64,000 nt of DNA from Pseudomonas sp. UBA4617 (lineage in GTDB: Bacteria > Pseudomonadota > Gammaproteobacteria > Pseudomonadales > Pseudomonadaceae): positions 41,977 through 105,976 of the forward strand of contig NZ_DGIR01000012.1 of the NCBI RefSeq assembly GCF_002386445.1. The letters run 5' to 3'. The notes under the pieces were generated by a model, which was not told the DNA's origin, did not search any database, and saw only the letters and a list, made by a program, of their open reading frames with translations. Positions 34,087-42,489 of the stretch are shown here, piece by piece (position 1 is the first letter of the stretch; every line of letters begins with the position of its first letter). Made by a program: the position numbers and the translations under genes.

Positions 34087-34247
34087 GTTGCAGGAACCTC
34101 GTGTTTTATATTTTTAACGAATGTACCGATGCTATCAATAATAATAAACACCCGCTAGTCGTCCGTTGAAAATCCTTTACTCGGTCCTGGCTCGTGCACC
34201 TTTCTATAAAGGGGTTAAGATTCAGTAGCTTAGCGTGAAAAAAAGTG

Positions 34248-34275
34248 TTGACAGGGTTTTTGGAATGAGTAGAAT
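34248..34275 (+). promoter_or_regulatory. Promoter of tRNA-Val copy 1
   Basis: TTGACA (34248-34253), 16-base spacer, TAGAAT (34270-34275), about 15 bases before the mature 5' end. Confidence 0.75.
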
Positions 34276-34289
34276 GCGCACCACACGAC

Positions 34290-34366
34290 AGGCACATAGC
34301 TCAGTTGGTTAGAGCACCACCTTGACATGGTGGGGGTCGTTGGTTCGAGTCCAATTGTGCCTACCA
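34290..34366 (+). tRNA. tRNA-Val (anticodon GAC), copy 1
   Basis: 77 bases with encoded CCA. Acceptor AGGCACA/TGTGCCT, D arm TAGCTCAGTTGGTTAGAGCA, T arm with GGTTCGAGTCC; anticodon loop in ACCTTGACATGGT gives GAC. Identical to the copy at 34556-34632. Confidence 0.97.
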
Positions 34367-34375
34367 AATCGAAGA

Positions 34376-34406
34376 AGGGGTGATCCGCAAGGGTCATCCC
34401 TTTTTT
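34376..34406 (+). terminator. Terminator after tRNA-Val copy 1
   Basis: GGGGTGATCC-GCAA-GGGTCATCCC then six T, 10 bases beyond the CCA. Its loop and arms differ from those of the second copy. Confidence 0.85.
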
Positions 34407-34512
34407 CATTGGAGCTCTACGTGGCGCCCGGCCTGTTGTGCGGCGGTTGCGCAGCGAAGCTGCCTCGGCGTGGGCGGTTCTCGAAAGTTTTTGATTTTTC
34501 TCAAAAAAACGC

Positions 34513-34541
34513 TTTACAGCCGTGTGTTTGATCTCTAATAT
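34513..34541 (+). promoter_or_regulatory. Promoter of tRNA-Val copy 2
   Basis: TTTACA (34513-34518), 17-base spacer, TAATAT (34536-34541), separate from that of copy 1. Confidence 0.7.
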
Positions 34542-34555
34542 GCGCACCACACGAC

Positions 34556-34632
34556 AGGCACATAGCTCAGTTGGTTAGAGCACCACCTTGACATGGTGGG
34601 GGTCGTTGGTTCGAGTCCAATTGTGCCTACCA
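34556..34632 (+). tRNA. tRNA-Val (anticodon GAC), copy 2
   Basis: Identical 77-base copy of the first tRNA, 266 bases downstream, including the 16 bases ATGCGCACCACACGAC before the gene. It has its own promoter and terminator. Confidence 0.97.
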
Positions 34633-34641
34633 AATCCGAGA

Positions 34642-34669
34642 AGGGCGATCAGCAATGATCGCCCTTTTT
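34642..34669 (+). terminator. Terminator after tRNA-Val copy 2
   Basis: AGGGCGATCA-GCAA-TGATCGCCCT with a T5 tail, 9 bases beyond the CCA. Confidence 0.9.
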
Positions 34670-34763
34670 GCTATGCGCGCGAAGCAGGCTGTAACGTTTG
34701 GTCGCGCTTCGGGGCATGGCCCGGCGTGCTAGAATCCGCCTCTTCGAATCTGGAGGTACACGC

Positions 34764-35333
34764 GTGCGCAAACTGGCTGTGGTAATGGCAGTGCTCGCCC
34801 TGGCGGGCTGTGAGAACGAAGTCGAAGGCGTGCACAAGCAAGTGGCCGAACACCTGCATAACCCCAAGACGGCCAAGTTCGGTAACGTGCGGATCGACAC
34901 CCAGGGCACCATCTGTGGCCAGGTGCGTGGCAAGGACGACGCCGGGCAGTACGAGCCCTACCGCAGCTATGTGGCGATCAAGCGTGATGGCCGGTACGAA
35001 ATCATTGTCGATGGCAGCGGCAACAACCTGCGCATCCGCGAGCTGTGCGGCGGCGCCGACCTGCAGCGCCGCGCCGAGGCCCTGGCTGGCCAGCCGGCCC
35101 CGCAAGGCTGGGACGTGGAAGTGATCCAGGGGGCCAACATGGGGGCGCTCAGCGACATGACTGCGCGCCTGATCGAAAAGGGCATTCCATCCTCGGTGGA
35201 GTACCGCGACGGCAAGCCGGTGGTGTTGATGGGGCCTTTCCCGACCCGTGAAGAAGCCGAAGCGCGCAAGGCCGAGGTCATGGCCAAGCTGGGCACCGAT
35301 TCGGTTGTCATCCAGCACGGCGCAGCTCGCTGA
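34764..35333 (+). CDS. SPOR-domain lipoprotein
   Basis: 189 residues. GTG start at 34764 after TGGAGG. The short signal (VRKLAVVMAVLALAGC, lipobox LAGC, Cys16) is followed by an N-terminal domain with NPKTAKFGNVRIDTQGTICG and a C-terminal SPOR domain (WDVEVIQGANMGALSDM, VVLMGPFPTREEAEARKAEV), which binds septal peptidoglycan stripped of stem peptides. So a likely envelope protein at the division site. Right after the second tRNA-Val. Confidence 0.85.
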   Translation: MRKLAVVMAVLALAGCENEVEGVHKQVAEHLHNPKTAKFGNVRIDTQGTICGQVRGKDDAGQYEPYRSYVAIKRDGRYEIIVDGSGNNLRIRELCGGADLQRRAEALAGQPAPQGWDVEVIQGANMGALSDMTARLIEKGIPSSVEYRDGKPVVLMGPFPTREEAEARKAEVMAKLGTDSVVIQHGAAR

Positions 35334-35346
35334 CTGCGCGGCCCTC

Positions 35347-35460
35347 TGTAGGAGCGGCCTTGTTCCGCGATGGGCTGCGTAGCAGCCCCACAGAGTCTGC
35401 CGTGACGCTGAACCCTTGGGGCTGCTAGGCAGCCCATCGCGGCACAAGGCCGCTCCTACA
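35347..35460. repeat. REP pair (GTAGGAGCGGCCTTG)
   Basis: TGTAGGAGCGGCCTTG at 35347-35362 and its reverse complement CAAGGCCGCTCCTACA at 35445-35460, with GATGGGCTGC/GCAGCCCATC arms inside. Same family as 42344-42458 and 44295-44345. Confidence 0.9.
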
Positions 35461-35522
35461 CGGACCGCGGCGGCCCAAGTTTGGCTATGCTTGGCAGGAA
35501 CAAGCCGAACAGGGAGGGGCTC

Positions 35523-35948
35523 ATGTCTACACTGGAGCGGGCCATTGCCGTGGCCGCCAGCGCGCATGAAGGGCAATATGACAAGGGTGGGGCAGCGTAT
35601 ATCCTCCACCCGCTACGCGTGATGATGCGGGTTTCCACCCCAGAACAACGGATTGTCGCGGTGCTTCACGACGTGATCGAAGATACCCCGCTGACCCTCT
35701 CCGACCTGGCGCGTGAGGGTTTCGCGCTGAAAATTCTTGCCGCCTTGCTGGCGCTCAGCCGTCGCGAAGGCGAGGCTTACCAGGACTTCGTGGTGCGCCT
35801 GGGCGATGACCCGCTGGCGCGCACGGTCAAACTGGCCGACCTGGCCGATAACAGCGACCTTTCGCGCATTCCGAGCCCCGGCCCAGCCGACCTGGCGCGG
35901 TTGGCCCGTTACCGCGAGGCCAGTGCCTATCTGCAGGCGCTGGCCTGA
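35523..35948 (+). CDS. Short HD-domain (p)ppGpp hydrolase-like protein
   Basis: 141 residues, close in size to single-domain small alarmone hydrolases. The residue set of Rel/SpoT and Mesh1 hydrolases is present: His29 in LHP, His49-Asp50 of HD, Glu53-Asp54 in VIEDT, then KLADLADNSDL with Asp106 and Asn110. No synthetase, TGS or ACT domain follows. Likely function: degradation of (p)ppGpp or a related pyrophosphorylated nucleotide, in the cytosol; it needs testing. ATG 35523 follows GGGAGGGG. Monocistronic between a REP and a DUF1654 gene. Confidence 0.8.
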   Translation: MSTLERAIAVAASAHEGQYDKGGAAYILHPLRVMMRVSTPEQRIVAVLHDVIEDTPLTLSDLAREGFALKILAALLALSRREGEAYQDFVVRLGDDPLARTVKLADLADNSDLSRIPSPGPADLARLARYREASAYLQALA

Positions 35949-35969
35949 TGGCGGCGGGCGCTTGCGCGG

Positions 35970-36212
35970 TCAATCTTCCTTGGGCACAGTCCAGAAAATC
36001 TGCACGCCGCCATCGTCGCGGTGGGCGAGGGTGACATTGTCGTTTTCGGCAATTTCCTCAAGCAACGTTTCCCAGTCTTCGGGGGTTTCCTGTTCCAGGC
36101 GGAAGATCAACGCTGCCCGGCTGCGCTGGGCGGTGGGGCTGTTGATGATCTTCTGGATACGCATGCCCAGTTGTGTGTAGCTGTTTGGGGTGGCGGAGGC
36201 AGTGTTGGACAC
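35970..36212 (-). CDS. DUF1654 protein, LexA-box controlled
   Basis: 80 residues, nearly all of it the DUF1654 pattern: SYTQLGMRIQKIINSPTAQR, LIFRLEQETPEDWETLLEEI, then NDNVTLAHRDDGGVQIFWTVP. GTG start (complement of 36210-36212) with AAGGAAA upstream. A LexA-like palindrome at 36232-36247 lies 19 bases ahead of the start, which makes it an SOS candidate gene. The domain function is unknown; the acidic protein could bind a nuclease or regulator. Confidence 0.85.
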   Translation of the reverse strand: MSNTASATPNSYTQLGMRIQKIINSPTAQRSRAALIFRLEQETPEDWETLLEEIAENDNVTLAHRDDGGVQIFWTVPKED

Positions 36213-36231
36213 AAGTGTTTCCTTGTTTTTG

Positions 36232-36247
36232 CTGTATGCACATACAG
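36232..36247 (-). promoter_or_regulatory. LexA (SOS) box
   Basis: CTGTATGCACATACAG, a perfect CTGTAT-N4-ATACAG match to the gammaproteobacterial LexA consensus, with AATA and AG flanks as in good SOS boxes. It overlaps the expected promoter of the DUF1654 gene. Confidence 0.85.
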
Positions 36248-36365
36248 TATTTCACTGTCAGTTATTACGCAACAGGGCGCCGGGATAATATAAACGTTCG
36301 GTTTTGGAGAAGTTTTCTGGATAATCGCTCCCGGCAGTTCGCTGACATCCGACAGCCAAGCGGAT

Positions 36366-36394
36366 TTGACAAACCTCGGTACTGTTTCCATAGT
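36366..36394 (+). promoter_or_regulatory. Promoter of rbs operon
   Basis: TTGACA (36366-36371), 17-base spacer, CATAGT (36389-36394). It sits 58 bases before rbsB. Confidence 0.65.
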
Positions 36395-36402
36395 TACGTA
36401 TC

Positions 36403-36414
36403 GCAAACGTTTGC
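36403..36414 (+). promoter_or_regulatory. RbsR-type operator
   Basis: GCAAACGTTTGC, a perfect 12-base palindrome with the central CG of LacI/GalR-family operators, directly downstream of the -10 at the expected transcription start. The LacI-family rbsR gene lies in the operon, so autoregulation by ribose is likely. Confidence 0.8.
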
Positions 36415-36451
36415 TATCCGATAAAAACCACAAGATTCGGAGTCATCGTCC

Positions 36452-37408
36452 ATGAAACTGCCGTTCCCCGGTCGCCTGTTGGCCCTCGCTGTCGTTGCTT
36501 CTCTGTCCTTCGCCATCCCGTTCTCGGCAGCCCATGCCGAAGACAAGCCCAAGGTTGCCTTGGTGATGAAATCGCTGGCGAACGAGTTCTTCCGCACCAT
36601 GGAAGACGGCGCCAAGGACTACCAGAAAGCCCACCCTGACGAGTTCGAGCTGATCGCCAACGGGATCAAGAACGAAACCGACACCGGCGAACAGATCCGC
36701 ATCGTCGAGCAGATGGTCAACGCCGGTGCCAAAGCGCTGGTGATCGCCCCGGCCGATTCCAAGGCGCTGGTGTCCGCCGTGAAGAAAGCCATGGACAAGG
36801 GCGTGGTGGTGATCAACATCGACAACCGCCTGGACCCCGAACTGCTCAAGAGCAAAGGCATCAGCGTGCCGTTCGTTGGCCCCGACAACCGCAAGGGCGC
36901 GCGCCTGGTCGGCGACTACCTGGCCAACGAGAAACTCAAGGCCGGCGACCAGGTCGGCATCATCGAAGGCGTGCCGACCACGACCAATGCCCAGCAGCGC
37001 ACCGCCGGCTTCAAGGACGCCATGGACGCCGCGCAGATCAGGATCGTCTCGGTGCAGAGCGGCAATTGGGAAATCGACAAGGGCAACGCCGTCGCCGCCT
37101 CCATGCTCAACGAATACCCGGACCTGAAGGCCCTGCTGGCCGGTAACGACAGCATGGCCCTGGGTGCCGTTTCGGCCGTGCGTGCCGCTGGCAAGACCGG
37201 CCAGGTGCAAGTGGTGGGCTACGATAACATCAATGCCATCAAGCCCATGCTCAAGGATGGCCGGGTGCTCGCCACCCTCGACCAGGCAGCCAGCCAGCAG
37301 GCGGTGTACGGCATCCAGGCGGCGCTGAAGATGGTCAAGGGCGAGAAGCCCGAGGTGGATGCCGACAACGTCATCCAGACCCCGGTCCAACTCATCACCC
37401 AACCCTGA
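36452..37408 (+). CDS. rbsB: Ribose ABC transporter periplasmic binding protein
   Basis: 318 residues with a signal peptide ending SAAHA (about residue 29). KVALVMKSLANEFFRTMEDGAK is the sugar-binding family start; VVVINIDNRLD and AGNDSMALGAVSAVRAAG are hinge/binding segments of RbsB. It captures D-ribose in the periplasm. First gene of rbsBACRKD; the 22-base gap to rbsA has a strong ribosome site. Confidence 0.95.
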   Translation: MKLPFPGRLLALAVVASLSFAIPFSAAHAEDKPKVALVMKSLANEFFRTMEDGAKDYQKAHPDEFELIANGIKNETDTGEQIRIVEQMVNAGAKALVIAPADSKALVSAVKKAMDKGVVVINIDNRLDPELLKSKGISVPFVGPDNRKGARLVGDYLANEKLKAGDQVGIIEGVPTTTNAQQRTAGFKDAMDAAQIRIVSVQSGNWEIDKGNAVAASMLNEYPDLKALLAGNDSMALGAVSAVRAAGKTGQVQVVGYDNINAIKPMLKDGRVLATLDQAASQQAVYGIQAALKMVKGEKPEVDADNVIQTPVQLITQP

Positions 37409-37430
37409 ATTGCTGGCAGGAGAAACGGCC

Positions 37431-38984
37431 ATGCCTGCATCGGCCAACGAAGTGGTGCTTGCCGCCAACGGCCTGGGCAAGACCTACGCCCAGCCGGTGC
37501 TGGCCGAGGTCAGCCTGAGCCTGCGCGCCGGCGAAGTGCTGGCCCTGACCGGCGAAAACGGCGCAGGCAAGAGCACGCTGTCCAAACTCATCAGTGGCCT
37601 GGAAGCCCCCACCACCGGGCACATGAGCTACCGTGGCCAGGCCTATGCACCTGGCAGCCGCAGCGAGGCCGAGCGCCTCGGCGTGCGCATGGTCATGCAG
37701 GAGCTGAACCTGCTGCCCACGCTGACGGTGGCAGAAAACCTGTTCCTCGATAACCTGCCCAGCCGCTTCGGCTGGATCAGCCACAAGCGCCTGCGCCAGT
37801 TGGCCACGGCCGCCATGGCCCAGGTCGGCCTCGACGCCATCGACCCGGACACCCCGGTCGGCGAGCTGGGCATCGGCCACCAGCAGATGGTCGAGATCGC
37901 CCGCAACCTGATCGGCGACTGCCATGTGCTGATCTTCGACGAGCCCACCGCCATGCTCACCGCGCGTGAGGTGGAGCTGCTGTTCACCCAGATCGAACGT
38001 TTGCGCCGGCGTGGCGTGGCCATCGTCTACATTTCCCACCGCCTCGAAGAGCTGCAGCGCGTGGCCCAGCGCATCGTCGTACTGCGCGATGGCAGGCTGG
38101 TGTGTGACGAGCCGATCCAGCGCTATAGCAGTGCCGAACTGGTCAACCTGATGGTCGGCCGCGAACTGGGCGAGCACATCGACCTGGGCCGCCGACAGAT
38201 CGGTGCACCGCTGCTCAGGGTCGACAGGCTCAGCCGCGCTGACAAGGTGCGTGAGGTGTCGTTTGAGGTCCGGGCAGGGGAGATCTTCGGCGTCTCTGGC
38301 CTGATCGGCGCCGGCCGTACCGAGCTGTTGCGCCTGATCTACGGCGCCGACCGGGCCGACAGCGGCAGCATCGCGCTCGGCCAGCCACCGCAGGCGGTCA
38401 CCATCGACTCGCCCAAGGCTGCAGTGCAGGCCGGCATCGCCCTGATCACCGAAGACCGTAAAGGCGAGGGCCTGCTGCTGACCCAGTCGATCAGCGCCAA
38501 TATCGCCCTGGGTAACCTGGGTGCGGTGTCTCGCGCCGGTGTGCTCGATGCCCAGGCCGAACAGGCCTTGGCCGCCCGGCAGATCCAGGCCATGCGCATC
38601 CGCAGTGCCGGCCCGCAGCAAGTGGTCGGCGAGCTGTCGGGTGGCAACCAGCAGAAAGTGGTGATCGGCCGCTGGCTGGAGCGTGACTGCCAGGTGCTGC
38701 TGTTCGATGAGCCTACCCGCGGCATCGATGTGGGTGCCAAGTTCGACATCTATGGCCTGTTGGCCGAACTGGCACGCCAGGGCAAGGCCCTGGTGGTGGT
38801 GTCAAGCGACCTGCGCGAGCTGATGCTGATCTGCGACCGCATCGCCGTGCTCTCGGCCGGGCGCCTGATCGACACTTTCGAGCGTGACCATTGGAGCCAG
38901 GACCAGCTACTGGCTGCCGCTTTTGCCGGTTATCAGAAACGTGACGCACTGCTGCATGATGCAGCCCCCAGGATGGACGCATGA
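37431..38984 (+). CDS. rbsA: Ribose ABC transporter ATPase (double)
   Basis: 517 residues with two ABC domains. The first is complete (Walker A GENGAGKST, Walker B VLIFDEPTAML, signature-like GELGIGHQQMVEIAR). The second has a degenerate P loop (VSGLIGAGRTEL) and an intact GELSGGNQQKVVIGRWL signature with LLFDEPTRGIDVGAK, the pattern of RbsA. Overlaps rbsC by four bases. Confidence 0.95.
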   Translation: MPASANEVVLAANGLGKTYAQPVLAEVSLSLRAGEVLALTGENGAGKSTLSKLISGLEAPTTGHMSYRGQAYAPGSRSEAERLGVRMVMQELNLLPTLTVAENLFLDNLPSRFGWISHKRLRQLATAAMAQVGLDAIDPDTPVGELGIGHQQMVEIARNLIGDCHVLIFDEPTAMLTAREVELLFTQIERLRRRGVAIVYISHRLEELQRVAQRIVVLRDGRLVCDEPIQRYSSAELVNLMVGRELGEHIDLGRRQIGAPLLRVDRLSRADKVREVSFEVRAGEIFGVSGLIGAGRTELLRLIYGADRADSGSIALGQPPQAVTIDSPKAAVQAGIALITEDRKGEGLLLTQSISANIALGNLGAVSRAGVLDAQAEQALAARQIQAMRIRSAGPQQVVGELSGGNQQKVVIGRWLERDCQVLLFDEPTRGIDVGAKFDIYGLLAELARQGKALVVVSSDLRELMLICDRIAVLSAGRLIDTFERDHWSQDQLLAAAFAGYQKRDALLHDAAPRMDA

Positions 38985-39976
38985 AAACCACCCCGCTCGA
39001 CAGCCAGGGCGCTGCACCGCTGCGCCGCAGTGGCACCTATTTTGGCCTGGGTACCTACCTGGGCCTGGCCGGCGCGTTGCTGGCCATGATCGTGCTGTTC
39101 TCGTTCCTCAGCAGCCACTTCTGGTCGTACAACACCTTCAGTACCCTGGCCAACCAGATCCCCGACCTGATGGTGCTGGCGGTGGGCATGACCTTCGTGC
39201 TGATCATCGGCGGCATCGACCTGTCGGTGGGCTCGGTGCTGGCACTGGCCGCCTCGACCGTGAGCGTGGCGATCCTCGGCTGGGGCTGGGGCATGCTGTC
39301 TGCGGCGCTGCTGGGCATGGCCGTGGCGGCGTTGGCCGGCAGCATCACCGGCGGCGTTACCGTGGCCTGGCGCATCCCGTCGTTCATCGTCTCGCTTGGC
39401 GTGCTGGAAATGGCCCGTGGCCTGGCCTACCAGTTCACCGACTCGCGCACCGCCTATATCGGCGATGCCTATGCCTGGTTCTCCAACCCCATCGCCTTTG
39501 GCATCTCGCCGGCATTCATCATCGCCTTGCTGGTGATCGTGCTGGCCCAGCTGGTGCTGACGCGTACGGTGTTCGGCCGGTACCTGATCGGCATTGGCAC
39601 CAACGAAGAGGCGGTGCGCCTGGCCGGCATCGATCCGCGCCCGTACAAGGTGCTGGTGTTCGCCCTGATGGGCCTGCTCGCCGGGCTGGCCGCACTGTTC
39701 CAGATCTCGCGCCTGGAGGCAGCCGACCCCAATGCCGGTGCCGGCCTGGAGCTGCAGGTGATCGCCGCCGTGGTGATTGGTGGCACCAGCCTGATGGGTG
39801 GGCGTGGCTCAGTGATCAGCACCTTTTTCGGCGTGCTGATCATTTCGGTGCTGGCCGCCGGCTTGGCGCAGATCGGCGCCAGTGAACCGACCAAACGCAT
39901 CATCACCGGGGCGGTGATCGTCATCGCCGTGGTGCTCGACACTTACCGTAGCCGGCGCGCGGCCCGGCGGAACTGA
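38981..39976 (+). CDS. rbsC: Ribose ABC transporter permease
   Basis: 331 residues, about nine or ten membrane segments; GIDLSVGSVLALAASTVSVAIL in the third segment and GTNEEAVRLAGID, plus GGTSLMGGRGSVISTFFGVL, match RbsC. ATG at 38981 overlaps the rbsA TGA. Forms the channel for ribose. Confidence 0.95.
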   Translation: MKTTPLDSQGAAPLRRSGTYFGLGTYLGLAGALLAMIVLFSFLSSHFWSYNTFSTLANQIPDLMVLAVGMTFVLIIGGIDLSVGSVLALAASTVSVAILGWGWGMLSAALLGMAVAALAGSITGGVTVAWRIPSFIVSLGVLEMARGLAYQFTDSRTAYIGDAYAWFSNPIAFGISPAFIIALLVIVLAQLVLTRTVFGRYLIGIGTNEEAVRLAGIDPRPYKVLVFALMGLLAGLAALFQISRLEAADPNAGAGLELQVIAAVVIGGTSLMGGRGSVISTFFGVLIISVLAAGLAQIGASEPTKRIITGAVIVIAVVLDTYRSRRAARRN

Positions 39977-39980
39977 AAAC

Positions 39981-41003
39981 ATGGCAACCATCAAAGACGT
40001 CGCGGCACTGGCGGGTATCTCCTACACCACTGTGTCCCATGTGCTGAACAAGACCCGCCCGGTCAGCGAACAGGTGCGGTTGAAAGTCGAAGCCGCCATT
40101 GCCGAACTCGACTACGTGCCCAGCGCCGTGGCGCGTTCGTTGAAGGCGCGCAGCACCGCCACCATCGGCCTGCTGGTGCCCAACAGCGTCAACCCGTACT
40201 TCGCCGAGCTGGCGCGGGGTATCGAGGATGCCTGTGAACGCAACGGCTACTGCGTGATCCTGTGCAACTCGGATGACAACCCGCAGAAACAGCGCAGCTA
40301 CCTGCGCGTGCTGCTGGAAAAGCGCATCGACGGCCTGGTGGTGGCCTCGGTGGGCCAGGACAGCGACCTGCTGCAAAGCCTGGCCGGGGTGCGTACGCCG
40401 ATGGTCATCGTCGACCGCGAACTGGAGGGCGTGGACGCCGACCTGGTGCGCATCGACCACGAGCTGGGCGCCTATCTGGCCACCCGGCACCTGCTGGAGC
40501 TTGGCCATCGCGACATCGCCTACATCGGCGGCCCCGCCGAAACCGGGGTGACCCAGCTGCGCCTGGGCGGCTTTCGGCGCGCCATGGCCGAGGCCGGCGC
40601 AGCGGCCGATGGCAACCGCGTGCTGCACTGCGACTTCACCAGCCTGGGCGGATACGCAGCGGCGGCGCAGGTGTTGCAGGGCCCGCGGCCAACGGCGATT
40701 TTCGCCGGTAACGACATGATCGGTTTCGGCGTGCTGCGCGCCGCGGCCGAACGCCAGATCAACGTACCCGCCGAGCTGTCGGTGATCGGCTTCGACGACA
40801 TCGAGCTCAGCCGTTATGTATACCCGCCATTGACCACGGTCGGCCAGTCGATCCGCGAGCTGGGCGAAAGCGCTGCCTCGCTGTTGCTGGCGCGCATCTG
40901 CAAGCCCCGGCAGGGGGCGGCGGAACAACGCATCGTCACCCCGCGCCTGGTGCTGCGCGAGTCCACCGGGCCACGCCCGGACCTGTTCAATGATTACCGC
41001 TAA
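39981..41003 (+). CDS. rbsR: LacI-family regulator RbsR
   Basis: 340 residues. Helix-turn-helix ATIKDVAALAGISYTTVSHVLNKTRPV with hinge helix SAVARSLKA, and a RbsB-like effector domain. Inside the operon rather than at its end; it should repress the promoter at the GCAAACGTTTGC site in the absence of ribose. It starts four bases after rbsC. Confidence 0.95.
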   Translation: MATIKDVAALAGISYTTVSHVLNKTRPVSEQVRLKVEAAIAELDYVPSAVARSLKARSTATIGLLVPNSVNPYFAELARGIEDACERNGYCVILCNSDDNPQKQRSYLRVLLEKRIDGLVVASVGQDSDLLQSLAGVRTPMVIVDRELEGVDADLVRIDHELGAYLATRHLLELGHRDIAYIGGPAETGVTQLRLGGFRRAMAEAGAAADGNRVLHCDFTSLGGYAAAAQVLQGPRPTAIFAGNDMIGFGVLRAAAERQINVPAELSVIGFDDIELSRYVYPPLTTVGQSIRELGESAASLLLARICKPRQGAAEQRIVTPRLVLRESTGPRPDLFNDYR

Positions 41004-41018
41004 CGCTAAGGAAATGTC

Positions 41019-41927
41019 ATGAGTGCCAAGGTCGTGGTGGTCGGGAGCCTCAACATGGACCTGGTGGCCCGCGCCCAGCGCCTGCCCCGGGCCGGCGAAA
41101 CGCTGCCCGGCGACAGCTTCTTCACCGTGCCCGGCGGCAAGGGCGCCAACCAGGCCGTGGCCGTGGCGCGCCTGGGCGGCAGCGTGGCCATGATCGGCAA
41201 CGTGGGGGACGATGCCTACGGCCAGCAACTGCGTCAGGCCTTGCATGTGGAGGGGGTCGATTGTGGCGCCATCGAAACCTGCCCGGGCGTGTCCAGCGGT
41301 GTGGCGCTGATCACCGTCGATGCGTCCAGCCAGAACTGCATCGTCATCATTGCGGGCGGCAATGGTCTGCTGACACCGCAGTCGGTGCAGCGCTTCGATG
41401 CGCTGTTGCAGGCGGCCGAGATCATCATTTGCCAGCTGGAAGTGCCGGCCGAAACCGTGGCCTGGACCCTGGCCAGGGGGCATGAGCTGGGCAAGCAGGT
41501 GATCCTCAACCCGGCGCCCGCCACGGGCCCGCTGCCAGCGGACTGGTTCGCGCACATCGACTACCTCACGCCCAATGAAAGCGAAGCCGAAGCCCTGAGT
41601 GGCGTGGCGGTGACCGACCAGGACAGTGCCCGGCGCGCCGGCGAGCGCCTGCTGCAGCTGGGCGCGGGCAAGGTGATCATTACCCTGGGCGCGCAAGGCG
41701 CGTTGCTGGTCACGGCGCAGGGCCACCGGCACTTCCCCGCGCCGGTGGTGCAGCCGCTGGATACCACCGCTGCCGGTGACACCTTCATCGGTGGCTTCGC
41801 CGCCGGCCTGGTGCGCGGCCTGGAGGAGGGCGAAGCCATCGCCTTTGGCCAGCGCGCCGCGGCGTTGTCGGTCACCCGTGCCGGGGCCCAGCCGTCGATT
41901 CCCTACCTGGCGGAGCTTGCGCCATGA
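41019..41927 (+). CDS. rbsK: Ribokinase
   Basis: 302 residues, PfkB family. GSLNMDLVARAQRLPRAGET start with GGKGANQAVAVARLG and the catalytic end DTTAAGDTFIGGFAAGL with the anion-hole GAGD-type sequence and Asp. It makes ribose-5-phosphate in the cytosol. Overlaps rbsD by four bases. Confidence 0.95.
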   Translation: MSAKVVVVGSLNMDLVARAQRLPRAGETLPGDSFFTVPGGKGANQAVAVARLGGSVAMIGNVGDDAYGQQLRQALHVEGVDCGAIETCPGVSSGVALITVDASSQNCIVIIAGGNGLLTPQSVQRFDALLQAAEIIICQLEVPAETVAWTLARGHELGKQVILNPAPATGPLPADWFAHIDYLTPNESEAEALSGVAVTDQDSARRAGERLLQLGAGKVIITLGAQGALLVTAQGHRHFPAPVVQPLDTTAAGDTFIGGFAAGLVRGLEEGEAIAFGQRAAALSVTRAGAQPSIPYLAELAP

Positions 41928-42322
41928 AGAAAACCCCGCTGCTGAACGTCGCCCTGTCACGCACCATCGCCAGCATGGGGCATGGCGACATCCTGGTGAT
42001 TGGCGATGCCGGCTTGCCGGTACCGCCGGGTGTCGAACTGATCGACCTGGCCGTGACCCCTGGCCTGCCGGATTTCGCCAGTGTGCTGCGCGTGGTGCTG
42101 AGCGAGCTGCAGGTAGAGCGCCACGTGCTGGCCGCAGAGATGCAGAAAGTGGTGCCGCCGGCGCTGGTCGAGATCGAGCGCTTGAAAGGCAAGCTGGGCA
42201 AGCGTGAATGGCTGAGCCATGAGGATTTCAAGGTGCTGTCGCGCAGCGCCCGTGCGCTGGTGCGCACCGGCGAGTGCCAGCCCTACAGCAACATCGCGCT
42301 GATTTCCGGCGTCACGTTCTAA
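41924..42322 (+). CDS. rbsD: D-ribose pyranase
   Basis: 132 residues. MGHGDILVIGDAGLPVP with the catalytic His and Asp (His20 region), LPDFASVLRVVLSELQVE and the SRSARALVRTGECQPYSNIAL C-terminus are typical RbsD. It turns beta-pyranose ribose into the furanose used by RbsK. Confidence 0.95.
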   Translation: MKKTPLLNVALSRTIASMGHGDILVIGDAGLPVPPGVELIDLAVTPGLPDFASVLRVVLSELQVERHVLAAEMQKVVPPALVEIERLKGKLGKREWLSHEDFKVLSRSARALVRTGECQPYSNIALISGVTF

Positions 42323-42343
42323 CCGTCAAGACACGCTTTTTTT

Positions 42344-42458
42344 TGTAGGAGCGGCCTTGTGCCGCGATGGGCCGCAAAGCGGCCCCGGCAATGTTTGCTG
42401 CGAAGCTGAAAACCTGGGGCCGCTTCCCGCCCCATCGCGGCGCAAGGCCGCTCCTACA
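42344..42458. repeat. REP pair (GTAGGAGCGGCCTTG)
   Basis: TGTAGGAGCGGCCTTGTGCCGCGATGGG at the left and the reverse complement at the right, about 60 bases apart, between rbsD and the nucleoside hydrolase. It may split the operon or stabilise the rbs mRNA. Confidence 0.9.
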
Positions 42459-42489
42459 GACCTTCGTTCTGGCAACAGGAGTGCCACCC

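Noticed and set aside
34290..34632. Repeat pair read as part of a CRISPR-like array
   Set aside because: The repeats are two identical tRNA-Val genes with promoters; no short regularly spaced direct repeats are present in the window.
39921..41960. A 679-codon minus-strand frame over rbsR-rbsK
   Set aside because: Shadow of strong coding strand genes; atypical His/Gln/Arg-rich composition.
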